This document shows, piece after piece, positions 34,936 to 44,127 of a DNA stretch of 64,000 bases. The notes beneath the pieces were generated by a model, which did not search any database, was not told the origin of the DNA, and was given only the letters and a program-made list of their open reading frames with translations. Each line of letters starts with the position of its first letter. The first letter of the stretch is position 1. The translations under genes and the position numbers were made by a program. The DNA is from Streptomyces sp. NBC_00234 (GTDB lineage Bacteria > Actinomycetota > Actinomycetes > Streptomycetales > Streptomycetaceae): NCBI RefSeq assembly GCF_036195325.1, contig NZ_CP108101.1:7440001-7504000 (forward strand). The letters are read 5' to 3'.

Positions 34936-36672
34936 TCAGGCCTCGGAGCCAGACCTCGCGCCAGGAATGTCGCTCTCCTTGTCCGCCTCGATGGGGATGC
35001 AGCGCCGCCGCTGAAGCTCATCGCGTTCAATGTCCGGGATCGTCATCGACTCGGCAAGCACGGCGGCGAGCGCGTCCACGTGAGGGGTGTCGATGTCGGC
35101 GTGGAAGAGCCACCGGGTGTTCTCGTCGCGCGTGATGAGGTCGATGGCCAAACGCGCGCCTTTGTCCTGGGTGGTTGCCGCTCGGACATATCGCACCCGG
35201 TCGATCGGGATGTCCTGACGGATCTCGCCCTGCTCGAGGAATGCGTTCGTCCTGGCCGTGATGATGCGGCGATCCGTGACGGCGAGCAGTGTCTTTGCCA
35301 CCGCCTTGTCCCTAGCTGCCGCCAGCTTCTCCTTCGCTCCGCCGAGGATCGCGGACATCGGACCGAGGGCATCGAGCTGGTCGGGGAAGCCGAGGGCCCG
35401 TAGCGTCTCACCGTCCTCGAGGAACCATCGCAGGATGCGAAGGTGCGGCTCGAAATCCATCGATTTGGGTGCGCAGACGATGCCCGGAGCCTCCAGCGGA
35501 GGGGCCGGCGGATGAAGGGCGTCGGCAAGAGGCTGGATCGCCTCCAGAAGACGGGCAGAGGTCTGGCGGGCCGCCTTCGAGTCCTTCCGCTTCCCCGGAA
35601 GCTGCAGTGTGTCGCGTCCGGGGAGCTCGGCGATGATGCGTAGCTCCCGCGTCAGCGCGTCGACGAGGCCCGTCGTCTCCGCGAGAGCGGAGTCGAGCTC
35701 CGTGCGGGTGTCGCGTGCAATGACATCGACGAGCCGTGCCTCGTCGGCGTCTTCGCGTCCAGCGGCTCTCGCCCTCGCGGCCCGGAGAGCCTGATAGCCG
35801 GTCCATGCCTTGACGGAGGACAGGAGGGCGTAGGCGTCGAAGAGGAGTGCCTCGGCGTTCGTCTGCAGGTACTCACGGCGGCGCGTGTCGGGCTGATCGA
35901 TCTGCCCGACGTGGCCGCGGACGTTCAGTCGGTAGAGGTCGAGCTGCTTACGCAGCGACGCTTCACTACCCGCGACGCTGTCCCACAAGGAGGTGGGGAC
36001 CGATCCGACCTCTCGCGCCTGGTCGACTGCGCGATCGACGGTGGCGACGAGCCCCGTCAGTTCGGACCACTGCTCGTTGCGGATGACGGTGAGTACCTGG
36101 CTCGTCAGTGCGATGTTGGTCCTGACAAGGCCCGAGATCTCACTCAACTGCATCTGAAGGGCGATCATGGCCAGCGCCGGTCCGACCGAGGCCGCGAGCT
36201 GCGCCGCGCTCACCGCGGTCACGGGGATGAAGCGGGCCTGATGGACGATCTTGCCGTTGAGGAACACGGCTCCGAGGTTCGCGCCGTCCTTGACGGCGAG
36301 CGTTCCACCGGCCTTCAGTACGGCCTGTGCCGTGTTGCCGATCCTGTAGAGCCCCTGCGCGCCGGCGAACGCGTTTCCGAGGTTGCCGGCCACGGTCGCC
36401 GTGTTTCCGATCGAGGCGAGGACTGCGGAGATCTCCGTACGGTCGGCGGCCGACACGAGCCCGAAGTCGAGCAGATCCGGCTTGAGTTCCGCCGGGACCT
36501 TTCCGAGGACGACAGCAACCCCTGGGAGTACCTCCGCCAGGACCGTCGATGCCGTCGTCGAGTCGACGTCCGAGGTGGGCGCCGGATCGTCCACCACAGG
36601 TGAGTCGGCGTTATTGCTGTGGCCGTTCTCCTCAGGCTCGGCGGTCTCCATCGAGTCCGAAGGGTCCTGCAT
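34936..36672 (-). CDS. Large unknown protein with a C-terminal PH-like domain
   Basis: This 578-residue protein has an acidic start and an N-terminal half with Gly/Ala-rich helices (FIPVTAVSAAQLAASVGPAL, about 152-171) that may touch membranes. A long helical middle follows. The C-terminal domain (about 455-550: LLAVTDRRIITARTNAFLEQ, RVRYVRAATTQDKGARLAI) resembles bacterial PH/SHOCT-linked domains. I do not know the family. GGGGAGG (36678-36684 region) precedes ATG 36672, which fixes the start. It is monocistronic. Confidence 0.75.
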   Translation of the reverse strand: MQDPSDSMETAEPEENGHSNNADSPVVDDPAPTSDVDSTTASTVLAEVLPGVAVVLGKVPAELKPDLLDFGLVSAADRTEISAVLASIGNTATVAGNLGNAFAGAQGLYRIGNTAQAVLKAGGTLAVKDGANLGAVFLNGKIVHQARFIPVTAVSAAQLAASVGPALAMIALQMQLSEISGLVRTNIALTSQVLTVIRNEQWSELTGLVATVDRAVDQAREVGSVPTSLWDSVAGSEASLRKQLDLYRLNVRGHVGQIDQPDTRRREYLQTNAEALLFDAYALLSSVKAWTGYQALRAARARAAGREDADEARLVDVIARDTRTELDSALAETTGLVDALTRELRIIAELPGRDTLQLPGKRKDSKAARQTSARLLEAIQPLADALHPPAPPLEAPGIVCAPKSMDFEPHLRILRWFLEDGETLRALGFPDQLDALGPMSAILGGAKEKLAAARDKAVAKTLLAVTDRRIITARTNAFLEQGEIRQDIPIDRVRYVRAATTQDKGARLAIDLITRDENTRWLFHADIDTPHVDALAAVLAESMTIPDIERDELQRRRCIPIEADKESDIPGARSGSEA

Positions 36673-37135
36673 GCGATTTCCTCCCCGCAACGGCGCGCAA
36701 CGGCCAGACGTCGTCGGCGTTCACTGCCGAAGTCTACGGCTCGACACCCCACGGTTCGGGCCGAGTTCACCGGGTTCGTTCCGGACCGGCCTCGATTCGT
36801 CAGTGGCTTCCACTCGGTGATGGTCTCGGAGGTTCGCCTGTGATGTTCCGGTTGCGTTCGAGCCGGATCGAGGAGGACGCAGCCGGACGGAGACGGGCGG
36901 CCAGGTCCGTCGTTTCGGCAACTTCGCAGGTGGGAGGCGTCACGTGTATGAGTTCGGTACTCACGGCCGCTCCGCGTTCGTCGAGGGCCTCGCGCACCTG
37001 GACGCGTACCGGTGGCACCGCCGGGGACGTGCTCGTGGTGCAACGCCGCCCGCCCGGTGCCGCGGTACATCGGCCGGGCGCCAACCCGGCCACCGAGGAG
37101 CGCGAGGTCGACGTCCTCGCCCGGTTGGCGCCGGC
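36673..37135. other. Intergenic, no supported gene
   Basis: Short frames on both strands overlap here; none has a ribosome site or recognised motif. A frame ending at 37154 (TGGTAGDVLVVQRRPPGAA) could be a gene remnant. Confidence 0.4.
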
Positions 37136-37690
37136 TCAGCGCACCGGGCGGTAGGTTGCGATGATCACCCCGCTGCTGGTCGGCTGGGCGCTCACCAGCT
37201 TGAGCTTCTTCAGCGTGGCGTCATCGGCGAACAGCTTCGTGCGACCCTCGCCCGCCACCACCGGGTGGATGAGCAGCACCAGTTCGTCCAGCAGGTCCTG
37301 CTCCAGCAGCGAGCGCACCAGTGTCGGGCTGCCCGCGACGGTGATGTCCTTGCCCTCGCCCGCCTTGAGTTCGTTGACCGCGGTTGCCAGATCGCCCTTG
37401 ACCAGGGTGCTGTTCGCCCAGTCGTCGACGCTGTCCAGCGTCGAGGAGACGACGTACTTGGGCGAGTCGTTGATCCACTTCGCGAAACCGGCGTCCTCAC
37501 CACTGGTCACCGTCGGCCAGTAACCGGCCCACTCGCTGAATGTCACCCGGCCCAGCAGGATGGTGTCCGCCGACTCCAGCGTCTTGCCCAGCGCCGCCCC
37601 CATCTCCTCGTCGAACTCGAACTGCCATTCGTTCGGCGACTGGGCGACACCGTCGAGCGAGACGAACAGACCGGAAACGACCTTGCGCAT
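37136..37690 (-). CDS. Dihydrofolate-reductase-like (RibD C-terminal) protein
   Basis: This 184-residue protein has family marks: MRKVVSGLFVSLDGVAQSPN, TILLGRVTFSEWAGYWP (about 44-60), SPKYVVSSTLDSV (about 76-88), DITVAGSPTLVRSLLEQDLL and the C-terminal VIIATYRPVR. It is probably an NADPH-dependent reductase of unknown substrate. The neighbour is an AraC regulator upstream on the same strand, 113 bp away, which may control it. It is a second copy of the family seen at 11713-12309, but only distantly similar. Confidence 0.9.
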   Translation of the reverse strand: MRKVVSGLFVSLDGVAQSPNEWQFEFDEEMGAALGKTLESADTILLGRVTFSEWAGYWPTVTSGEDAGFAKWINDSPKYVVSSTLDSVDDWANSTLVKGDLATAVNELKAGEGKDITVAGSPTLVRSLLEQDLLDELVLLIHPVVAGEGRTKLFADDATLKKLKLVSAQPTSSGVIIATYRPVR

Positions 37691-37803
37691 GATTCCTCCA
37701 CGATGAGTCCAGGGCTTTCCGCCCGCACTGGTCCGGGCGGCCCTCGGGCCGGAACGAGCCGGCCCCGTTGGCTACGTCCCGAACAGTAGGCGGGCGCCGG
37801 GGC

Positions 37804-38520
37804 TCAGGTCTTGTACAGAAGCGACAGCGGCTGTGTCGTGTCCCGGGCACCGAGCTGAGTGGCGGTCCGCCCCACGTACCGGCTCAGGGACCGTGCCAGG
37901 TGCGGCTGGTCGAAATACCCCAGCCGGTGTACGACCTCCTGGGCCGGCACCCCCTCCTGGACCAGCACCGCCGCCTGGCGGGCGCGGTGGATCTGCCGGA
38001 TGGCCCCCTGGGTCAGGCCGGTCGCCGCGACGAAGCGACGCTGCAGGGTGCGCTCGGAGACGTCCGGGCAGGCGCCGTCGAGCACGGCGGGTACGACCGG
38101 GTCCAGGTCCACGATGCCTTCGCGCACCATCCGCAGGACGAACGCCTCGGCGTTGTCGTAGTCGGGAACGTGCCAGGCAGACCCCTTCAGCCACAACGAA
38201 CGCCGCGTCACGTCGGGAATCTCGGCATTGCCCCCCACCAGCCGGCTCACCGGGATGTGCGGCATCGACGTGCCCAGCGCGAAACTGATCCCGAAGAAGA
38301 CGGCGTCACCGGGCACCGGTGCCTGGGACGCCCGCGGCTCCGGACCCAGCACGGCCGCCTGCATCCGACCGCTCTGCTCCCAGAACACCAGCTCCCAGTG
38401 CGACGTCGCGACCGACATCATGCGGCCGACGTCCTCGCTACTGCTGCGCCACACGCGCTCGATGTACTGCAGCTCCGACGGCCGGCTCTCGATCACCAGA
38501 CTCAACCCGGTCTCCCTCAC
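37804..38520 (-). CDS. AraC-family transcriptional regulator
   Basis: This 238-residue protein has a C-terminal AraC double helix-turn-helix (about 150-235). Motifs are DVSERTLQRRFVAATGLTQG, QAAVLVQEGVPAQEVVHRLG and FDQPHLARSLSRYVGRT. The N-terminal domain (ATSHWELVFWEQSGRM) is a cupin-like effector part. GTG 38520 has GGAG nearby and begins VRETGLSLV; an upstream ATG at 38619 is less likely. It lies upstream of the reductase at 37136 on the same strand. Confidence 0.89.
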   Translation of the reverse strand: MRETGLSLVIESRPSELQYIERVWRSSSEDVGRMMSVATSHWELVFWEQSGRMQAAVLGPEPRASQAPVPGDAVFFGISFALGTSMPHIPVSRLVGGNAEIPDVTRRSLWLKGSAWHVPDYDNAEAFVLRMVREGIVDLDPVVPAVLDGACPDVSERTLQRRFVAATGLTQGAIRQIHRARQAAVLVQEGVPAQEVVHRLGYFDQPHLARSLSRYVGRTATQLGARDTTQPLSLLYKT

Positions 38521-38662
38521 ACCCCGCTCCGGACCGCCAGTCTGACACCTCGTCGGACGAGGCCAACGGCGCCTGCCTGGTCGCGTCCCGCACCCCCGCC
38601 TCGCACCGTCCTGCGGCACGGGGGCGCGTCGCGCGCGTCACGACCAGGCTCGGGGCGCGGGG

Positions 38663-39649
38663 TCAGCCGTCGTCCTCGGGAGCGAGGTCCGGGCGTAGCC
38701 GGTGCCAGGAGGGGTGGCGCAGGCGCCCGGCCCGGGTCCGGGTCGCGTAGCGGACCTCGCCGACGAGACGTGGCAGCACCCACCGGGCCCCCGCCACCGG
38801 CGGCACATCGAGGAAGGGGCAGTCCTCGATCGCTGCGGCCCGGAGAAGGTCGGCCAAGGTGGCGCGCTCGGTATCGCTCCAGCCGGTGCCGACGCTCCCG
38901 GCATACCTCAGCCCGTCCTTCTGCTGCTCACCGACGAGCAGTGCGCCGGGCAGACCGGCGAGACGGCCGTGCCCGGGCACCCAGCCACCGACGATGACGT
39001 CCAGGGTCCGGACATGACGGATCTTGATCCACTCCCGGGAGCGCACTCCCGCCTCGTACACCGACGTGAGCCGCTTCGCCACGAGCCCTTCCAAGCCCGC
39101 CGCCTTCGTCATCTCCAGGGCCTGGGTCCCATGGCCGACGACCGACGCGGGGGTCGACCAGTGCGAACCCGTGAGCCCGAGACCGTCGAGCACCGCGCGC
39201 CGCTCGACGTAGGGAGCCCTCGTCAGAGGACCTGCATCGAGGAAGACCACGTCGAAGAGGATCAGGTGGGCAGGCACCCGCTGCGCCATCCGGGCCGCCC
39301 TCGCGGGTGATCCGGACAGCCCCATCCGCGACTGCAACTTCTCGAAATCGCTGCGCCCCTGATCGTCGAAGGCGACGATCTCACCGTCCAGGACGGCGGG
39401 CCGACCCAGGGCGGAGCCCAGGGCTTCGAGTTCGGGGTACGCCGCGGTGATGTCCGCCCCGGATCGCGAACGCAGCACCACGGTCCCGTCGCCGGGCAGG
39501 TAGATCACGGCCCGCTGGCCGTCCTGCTTGACCTCGAACCCGAACGTCTCCTGGAGAGCCGGGGGCGGGAGGGCGCCTGGGGTGGCGAGCATCGGGGCGA
39601 TGTGGGGGAGGGGCACGTGGGGGAGGGGCACCGCTGCGTCAGGAGGCAC
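38663..39649 (-). CDS. ATP-dependent DNA ligase
   Basis: This 328-residue protein has the nucleotidyltransferase motifs of ATP-dependent ligases: motif I EVKQDGQR with Lys41 as AMP carrier, DGEIVAFDDQGR, FDVVFLD, EGLVAKRLTSVYEAG and motif V-like EWIKIRH. An OB-fold C-terminal part (LDVIVGGWVPGHGR, GSVGTGWSD) follows. The size matches the LigC/LigD ligase-domain class of actinobacteria used in end joining. No Ku or polymerase gene is adjacent. Motif I has Gln where Trp or Tyr is common. Confidence 0.9.
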   Translation of the reverse strand: MPPDAAVPLPHVPLPHIAPMLATPGALPPPALQETFGFEVKQDGQRAVIYLPGDGTVVLRSRSGADITAAYPELEALGSALGRPAVLDGEIVAFDDQGRSDFEKLQSRMGLSGSPARAARMAQRVPAHLILFDVVFLDAGPLTRAPYVERRAVLDGLGLTGSHWSTPASVVGHGTQALEMTKAAGLEGLVAKRLTSVYEAGVRSREWIKIRHVRTLDVIVGGWVPGHGRLAGLPGALLVGEQQKDGLRYAGSVGTGWSDTERATLADLLRAAAIEDCPFLDVPPVAGARWVLPRLVGEVRYATRTRAGRLRHPSWHRLRPDLAPEDDG

Positions 39650-39879
39650 TGCGTTCCTTCGCCGCCGTCATCGTTCCCGTGGCTTCTGCACGGTCCCGGG
39701 CGTGGTCGTGTATGCCGCTGCCCTGGTGGGGTTGGTCTTGTTCCGGGTGCGGATACGGTCCATGCCCATGTCCTCCAGGCCGTCCTGGCGCCGTGAGTCG
39801 GAAGAGGGCCGGAGGCGTCAGGCATACGGGCGTGGCCGCGCCACCGCCCGCAGAACGATCCTCTCGCCGCCCGGACCGG

Positions 39880-40005
39880 CCCGCATCCCGACTGGCCCCC
39901 ACATCCGGCGCGGCCCGCATCCCGACTGGCCCCCGCATCCGGCGCGGACCGTATCCGGACTCGCCCCCGCATCCGGAGCGGACCGTATCCGGATGCGGGC
40001 CCGCG
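39880..40005. repeat. 34-bp tandem repeats, about 3.7 units
   Basis: Units start at 39880, 39914, 39948 and 39982. The first two differ at one base; each has the frame CCCGCATC(n)GACTGGCCCCCGCATCCGGCGCGG with changes, kept here to short pieces. They fill the gap between the ligase and the EamA gene (39650-40079), where no gene is supported. Confidence 0.85.
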
Positions 40006-40079
40006 CCCGATACGGATCGCTGTCGGAGAGAACCGTCACCGTCCCGCTCGGTGGGCGAATCGCACCCGTCACGAGCGCG

Positions 40080-41105
40080 TCAGATGGCGGATGAGCGTTC
40101 CGCATCGCCGGTCTGAGCCCGCGAGGGAGCCGCCTGCGGCGCACCGCCGGCACCGCCTCCCGGAACCGGCCCGGCATGCCGCTGCCGCCGGCGAGTGGCG
40201 GGTACGGGGGTGGTGAGGACGGCGAGGCAGGCGATGACGAGTGCGATGCCGGTCCAGCCGGTGGCGGGAAGGCGTTCTCCGACGATCAGGACGGCGAGCA
40301 GGGCCGCGACGGCCGGTTCGAGCAGAGACAGCGTGGTGGCGGTGCTGGCGGGCACGTGTGCGAGGCCCCAGCCGAACAGGACGTAGCCGACGCACATGGG
40401 TATCAGGGCCATATAGATGCCGACGGCCGCGTTGGACCAGGAGTCGGCGAGCGGTGCGCCGGTGGCAAGAAGGACGGGCAGGAGAAGCAGTCCGCCGAGC
40501 CCGAAGACGGAGCCCATCGCCGTTCGGGAGGGGATCCGGTGGGTGATGAGCCGGTGGGCCGACCAGGAGTAGAGGGCGTACGTCGCGGCGGCCACGAGGC
40601 CGAGGCCCACGCCGAGCAGCGTGCCGGCGGAGGATCCCTGGTCCGCATCGTCGGTGGCTTCGGCGACGCACAGCAGGATGGTGCCGAGGAGGCCGAGCGA
40701 GGCCGCGGCCATCCAGCGCCGCGTGAGCCGGCGGCCGTCCACGACCCGTTCGATCAGGGCGGAGGCCAGCGGGGCGGTGCCGATCGACACGACGGTGCCC
40801 ACGGCAACTCCGGCCAGGTGCATGGAGCTGTAGAACGCCAGGGGATAGATCGCCACCGAGGCCGCGCCGAGCAGCACAGTGCCGCGATGCTCGCGCAGGC
40901 GGTGGGCATGACGGCCGAGCTGCGGTGCCGCGAGGAGGGCCTGGAGCAGGCCGCCCAGCCCCATGGCGACGGCGCCGATGGCGAGCGGGCCCACGCCGGG
41001 GGCGAACGTGGCGGCCGTGCCCGTCGTGCCCCAGAGGACGGAGGCCGCCAGCACGCACAGCGCCCCTGTCCCCGCAGACCGGGCGTGGCCCACGGGCCGC
41101 GTCAC
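40080..41105 (-). CDS. EamA-family (DMT) transporter
   Basis: This 341-residue protein has ten hydrophobic helices in two EamA repeats: GALCVLAASVLWGTTGTAAT at 14-33, and the second repeat starting near LLGVGLGLVAAATYALYSW (about 163-181). The pattern LLEPAVAALLAVLIVGERL near helix 9 is typical. It exports or imports small metabolites; the substrate is unknown. GTG 41105 overlaps the stop of the TetR gene (GTGA), so the pair is one operon. The long Gly/Ala/Arg tail is unstructured. Confidence 0.9.
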   Translation of the reverse strand: MTRPVGHARSAGTGALCVLAASVLWGTTGTAATFAPGVGPLAIGAVAMGLGGLLQALLAAPQLGRHAHRLREHRGTVLLGAASVAIYPLAFYSSMHLAGVAVGTVVSIGTAPLASALIERVVDGRRLTRRWMAAASLGLLGTILLCVAEATDDADQGSSAGTLLGVGLGLVAAATYALYSWSAHRLITHRIPSRTAMGSVFGLGGLLLLPVLLATGAPLADSWSNAAVGIYMALIPMCVGYVLFGWGLAHVPASTATTLSLLEPAVAALLAVLIVGERLPATGWTGIALVIACLAVLTTPVPATRRRQRHAGPVPGGGAGGAPQAAPSRAQTGDAERSSAI

Positions 41106-41710
41106 AGCCGGTCCAGCAGGGCCGCCGCCATCGAGCGGGCGTGCTGGACGCGGTCGCCGTCGCCCTCCAGACCGGCACGAGCCATCGCGCCTTCCAGCAG
41201 GAAGGCGAGGTGCTCGGCCGTCGTGCGGGCCTCGTCGGGGCGCTCGGGCAGCAGTTCCTCCACGTGGGCGCCGATCAGGCGCTCGACCTCTTCCTTGTGG
41301 GCGCGCACGACCTCCCGCCCCTCGTCACCGGCCGGGAGCTCGGCGGCGGCGTTGAGCAGGCCGCACCCGCGGAATCCGTGCTCGTAGGCGAACGCCGCGT
41401 GATCGGCGTACGCGTCGAACACCGCGAGAACCCGGCCGCGCGGGTCCGTGGTCTCCTTCAGCCGGGCCCGGTAGAGGCCGAGCCATTCCTCGTGGCGGGC
41501 GTCGAGGTAGGCCCTGACCAGGTCGGCCTTGGAGGAGAAGTTGTTGTAGAGGCTCATCTTCGCCACGCCGGCCTCGGCGGTGATCGTGTCGATGCCGGTC
41601 GCCGCCACCCCATCGGCGTAGAAGCGGCGGGCCGCGGCTGCCAGCAGCCGTTCCCGAGCAGGGCGCCGCCTGCCGCTCCCCGTCGCGCTCACGTCGGTCT
41701 CGCTCATCAC
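41102..41710 (-). CDS. TetR-family transcriptional regulator
   Basis: This 202-residue protein has a TetR N-terminal helix-turn-helix (GIDTITAEAGVAKMSLYNNF, about 39-58) and a C-terminal domain with RGCGLLNAAAELP, as in the LmrA/YxaF-like group. It starts MMSETDVS at 41710 or 41707. It is co-transcribed with the EamA exporter, which it probably represses. A 22-bp inverted repeat lies 9 bp before the start and is a likely operator. Confidence 0.91.
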   Translation of the reverse strand: MMSETDVSATGSGRRRPARERLLAAAARRFYADGVAATGIDTITAEAGVAKMSLYNNFSSKADLVRAYLDARHEEWLGLYRARLKETTDPRGRVLAVFDAYADHAAFAYEHGFRGCGLLNAAAELPAGDEGREVVRAHKEEVERLIGAHVEELLPERPDEARTTAEHLAFLLEGAMARAGLEGDGDRVQHARSMAAALLDRL

Positions 41711-41718
41711 AGTCCAAA

Positions 41719-41740
41719 CTAGGTAGGTAGGTCTACCTAG
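41719..41740. promoter_or_regulatory. Probable TetR operator
   Basis: CTAGGTAG (41719-41726) and CTACCTAG (41733-41740) form a perfect inverted repeat with spacer GTAGGT, just upstream of the TetR-EamA operon. TAGGTAGG-type sites are typical for this TetR group; binding by this protein is inferred. Confidence 0.65.
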
Positions 41741-41998
41741 CGTACGCAGAGAACGGTGAACGAGGAAGCCGGGCCGTACGAGGGCGGCGCCTGGCGGGCC
41801 GACCCCGGTGCCCGGCCCTGGGCGTTTCGTGTGCCGGAGATGTCCGTCTCTTGACAGTCGACGACAGCTCGGCGCAGCTCAGTCAGGCGGTCCCGTAGGC
41901 GTCTTCGTAGGCGGCGACGTCACTGCGCGGCCCCGTCGACGCGTCGTGCGGGAAGCCGCGGGCCTGACCGGAGGGAGCCGGGTCGCCGGTGTGTGCCG

Positions 41999-42766
41999 TC
42001 AGGCGCGGCAACGCAGCATCTCCAGCGGAGGGTTGGAGAGGAAGTCCGCCCAGAAGTCGGCCCCGAAGGCGCGCAGGCCGGCGCCGGACACCTCCAGCGG
42101 TACCCAGGTCACCTCGCTGAACCCGGCCGCCCTCAGGCATCCTTCGTAGACCTCGCGGCGAGGGCAGGTGCTGACGAACGTGATCGGCGGGTCGAGGAGT
42201 GCCGTGGTCCGGACGCGCGGCCCGGCCTCCGCCTCCTCGCCGGTCAGTTCGGTGAGAAAGCCGTACTTGCCCAGGGGCGGCCCGTCGAAGCGGTAGTCGG
42301 GTGTCTGGGCGAGTACGAAGAACTCGGCCCCTGGCGCCAGGTTCTGGTGCACGTTGCGGCACATCCGCTCCATGGCGGCCACGTCATCCGCGTAGTTGAG
42401 CAGCTGGACCGCCGTGGCTACGTCGAAGTGTCGCCCGAGGGGCCTGAGTTCGGACACGTCGCCCCTCGCGTACCGCACGCCCAGCGGATCCCGGTCCTCG
42501 AACTCCCTTGCCGCTGCGACCATTTCGCCGGAGATGTCGACTCCGAACACGTCCTCGGCGCCGCGCCGCTTGAACTCCCTGCTGTAGAAGCCGGTGCCGG
42601 AAGCCAGGTCGAGGACCGACTTTCCGCGCACGTCCCCGACCAGGGCGAGGAAGCTCGGAACCTCTGCGTAGTGCGCCAGCGGAAGGGCCTTGAAGCCCTC
42701 GAACGCCTCGCCGATCTCGTCGTACTGCTGCATGCTCACCGTGCTGCCATCCCCACACTTCGTCAT
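41999..42766 (-). CDS. Class I SAM-dependent methyltransferase
   Basis: This 255-residue protein has SAM motif I SVLDLASGTGFYSREF (about 50-65), acidic motif II FGVDISGEMV and motif III-like HFDVATAVQLLNYADD. It methylates an unknown small molecule. The start may be ATG 42766 (MTKCGDG) or ATG 42733 (MQQYDEIGEAFEG); the second is nearer the usual family start. It is monocistronic on the minus strand. Confidence 0.87.
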   Translation of the reverse strand: MTKCGDGSTVSMQQYDEIGEAFEGFKALPLAHYAEVPSFLALVGDVRGKSVLDLASGTGFYSREFKRRGAEDVFGVDISGEMVAAAREFEDRDPLGVRYARGDVSELRPLGRHFDVATAVQLLNYADDVAAMERMCRNVHQNLAPGAEFFVLAQTPDYRFDGPPLGKYGFLTELTGEEAEAGPRVRTTALLDPPITFVSTCPRREVYEGCLRAAGFSEVTWVPLEVSGAGLRAFGADFWADFLSNPPLEMLRCRA

Positions 42767-43369
42767 GTCCTCGGCCGCGGGTCGCTCCCGTCCCTGTCCC
42801 CGCCCCCCCCAGGAGCCGCAGCCGCTGGCGGGAAGTCTCCTGCACCCTGGGCACACCCACGTACTGGCGGAAGCCACAAAGATGCGGGCATCGGCGTCGG
42901 CGAGAATCCCGTAGCCGGAGATCAGTGTGAGTCGGTTACCAGCGGAGAACTGCGGCTGTTCCGGTGGGGCGGTGATGTGGTGCAGGAGTCGGGGAACTTC
43001 GCGACTGCTGGGGAGGGTTGGTACCGCGTCCGGGTGCGGGCCCGCGGACGGGACGAGGGCGCGGCGCATGAGGGCGACGACCCTGTCGAGGAGCATTCCC
43101 TGAGCGTGTGGCCGGCGCCTCCGCAGCCTGACGTCGTCCACAGCGCAGATGATGCCTTCGCCCGGATGCACTATGACCCGGCCCGGCCTCCGGCGGAGCC
43201 CATCCAGCCGTGAGCACGTCCGCCTACGTTGCGGCCCGAGCCCCCGATTTCCGGAACAGACGGGCCGGGCGGTCACGGAAGAGTTGGCGATGCGTCCGTG
43301 CAGCTCCACGGGTACCACTCGCCGGCTGAGCTGTACGGGCACCTCGCGCGCAGGTGCCCATCAGGGGAA
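42767..43369. other. Intergenic, no supported gene
   Basis: Six-hundred bases with only Arg/Pro-rich or short frames. I see no ribosome site tied to a coding pattern and no clear repeat. Confidence 0.45.
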
Positions 43370-43768
43370 TCAGTCGGCGACGGACAGCCTGTGCCACCAG
43401 TGCCCGCAGCCGTCGGAGCAGAAGCGCTCGCGGCGCCGTTCGTCGGCGATCGCGAGCACGGCGATCAGCAGCCGGAACGCCTTGCGGCGTTCGTCGAGGG
43501 GAGCGAGGGAGGCGATCTTGCTCAGCTGGTCGTCTATCCGGCCCCGTGCGATCAGCACCGAGGGAGTGTGCGTCGGGCGCAGACCGGCGCGACTGATGCT
43601 CTCCGGACCGTCTTCCGGAGTGGCGCGAGCTTGGAGACAGTGATGGGAGAGGTAGCGCAGTATCTCGGACTGCTGCTCGGCGCCGAGTGCGTCGAACCAT
43701 TCGATGCCCTCTGGCATCGGGCGCAGTCCTTGGGCAAGTTCGTTGAGAATGACGTCGCGCTCGGTCAT
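43370..43768 (-). CDS. DUF5958 family protein
   Basis: This 132-residue protein starts MTERDVILNELAQGLRPMPE and has EGIEWFDALGAEQQSEILRY (about 20-39), a Cys/His pair in SHHCLQARATPED and the C-terminal CSDGCGHWWHRLS. This matches the small DUF5958 family common in Streptomyces; its function is unknown. The Cys/His residues could bind a metal. It stands alone. Confidence 0.78.
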   Translation of the reverse strand: MTERDVILNELAQGLRPMPEGIEWFDALGAEQQSEILRYLSHHCLQARATPEDGPESISRAGLRPTHTPSVLIARGRIDDQLSKIASLAPLDERRKAFRLLIAVLAIADERRRERFCSDGCGHWWHRLSVAD

Positions 43769-44127
43769 GACACCGGTCTCCCGTGAGGCAGAGCTTTCGC
43801 TGAGGATCGGGGTCGGAGGGCTGGTCTTCTCCGCCGCCTGCTCTCGGATTCGTGTGGAGGAATGGTCTGTTTCACGCCGGTCGGTGACGTCGAAGACGGC
43901 CTCGGTGACCTGCGTGGTGTTGCACGTGATCAGGCACCACCCATGCGGTGCGGCACTGCCCCTGGAGGGGCAATGCCGCGCGTGGAGCAGCTACTTCCTC
44001 CGAAGCGAACCCGCCGTGCGGTCACCGGAACGGCTCGCCGCTTCCCCGGTGTCCCCGACCGGAGCAGCCGCGGGTCGCGCAGCACGTTCCGGAGCCGCCG
44101 GCACGGACCGTTCGCCGGGTGGGCGGG
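43769..44127. other. Intergenic, no supported gene
   Basis: It contains a short inverted stretch CCCTGGAGGGG-like near 43960-43975 but no coding signal. Confidence 0.4.

Noticed and set aside
36549-37154. 201-codon plus frame
   Set aside because: Its first part is antisense to the PH-tail gene; the rest shows no family signal.
39880-40005. CRISPR array
   Set aside because: Units adjoin without unique spacers.
40176-41387. 403-codon plus frame
   Set aside because: Antisense to the EamA exporter and TetR genes, which have firm family marks.
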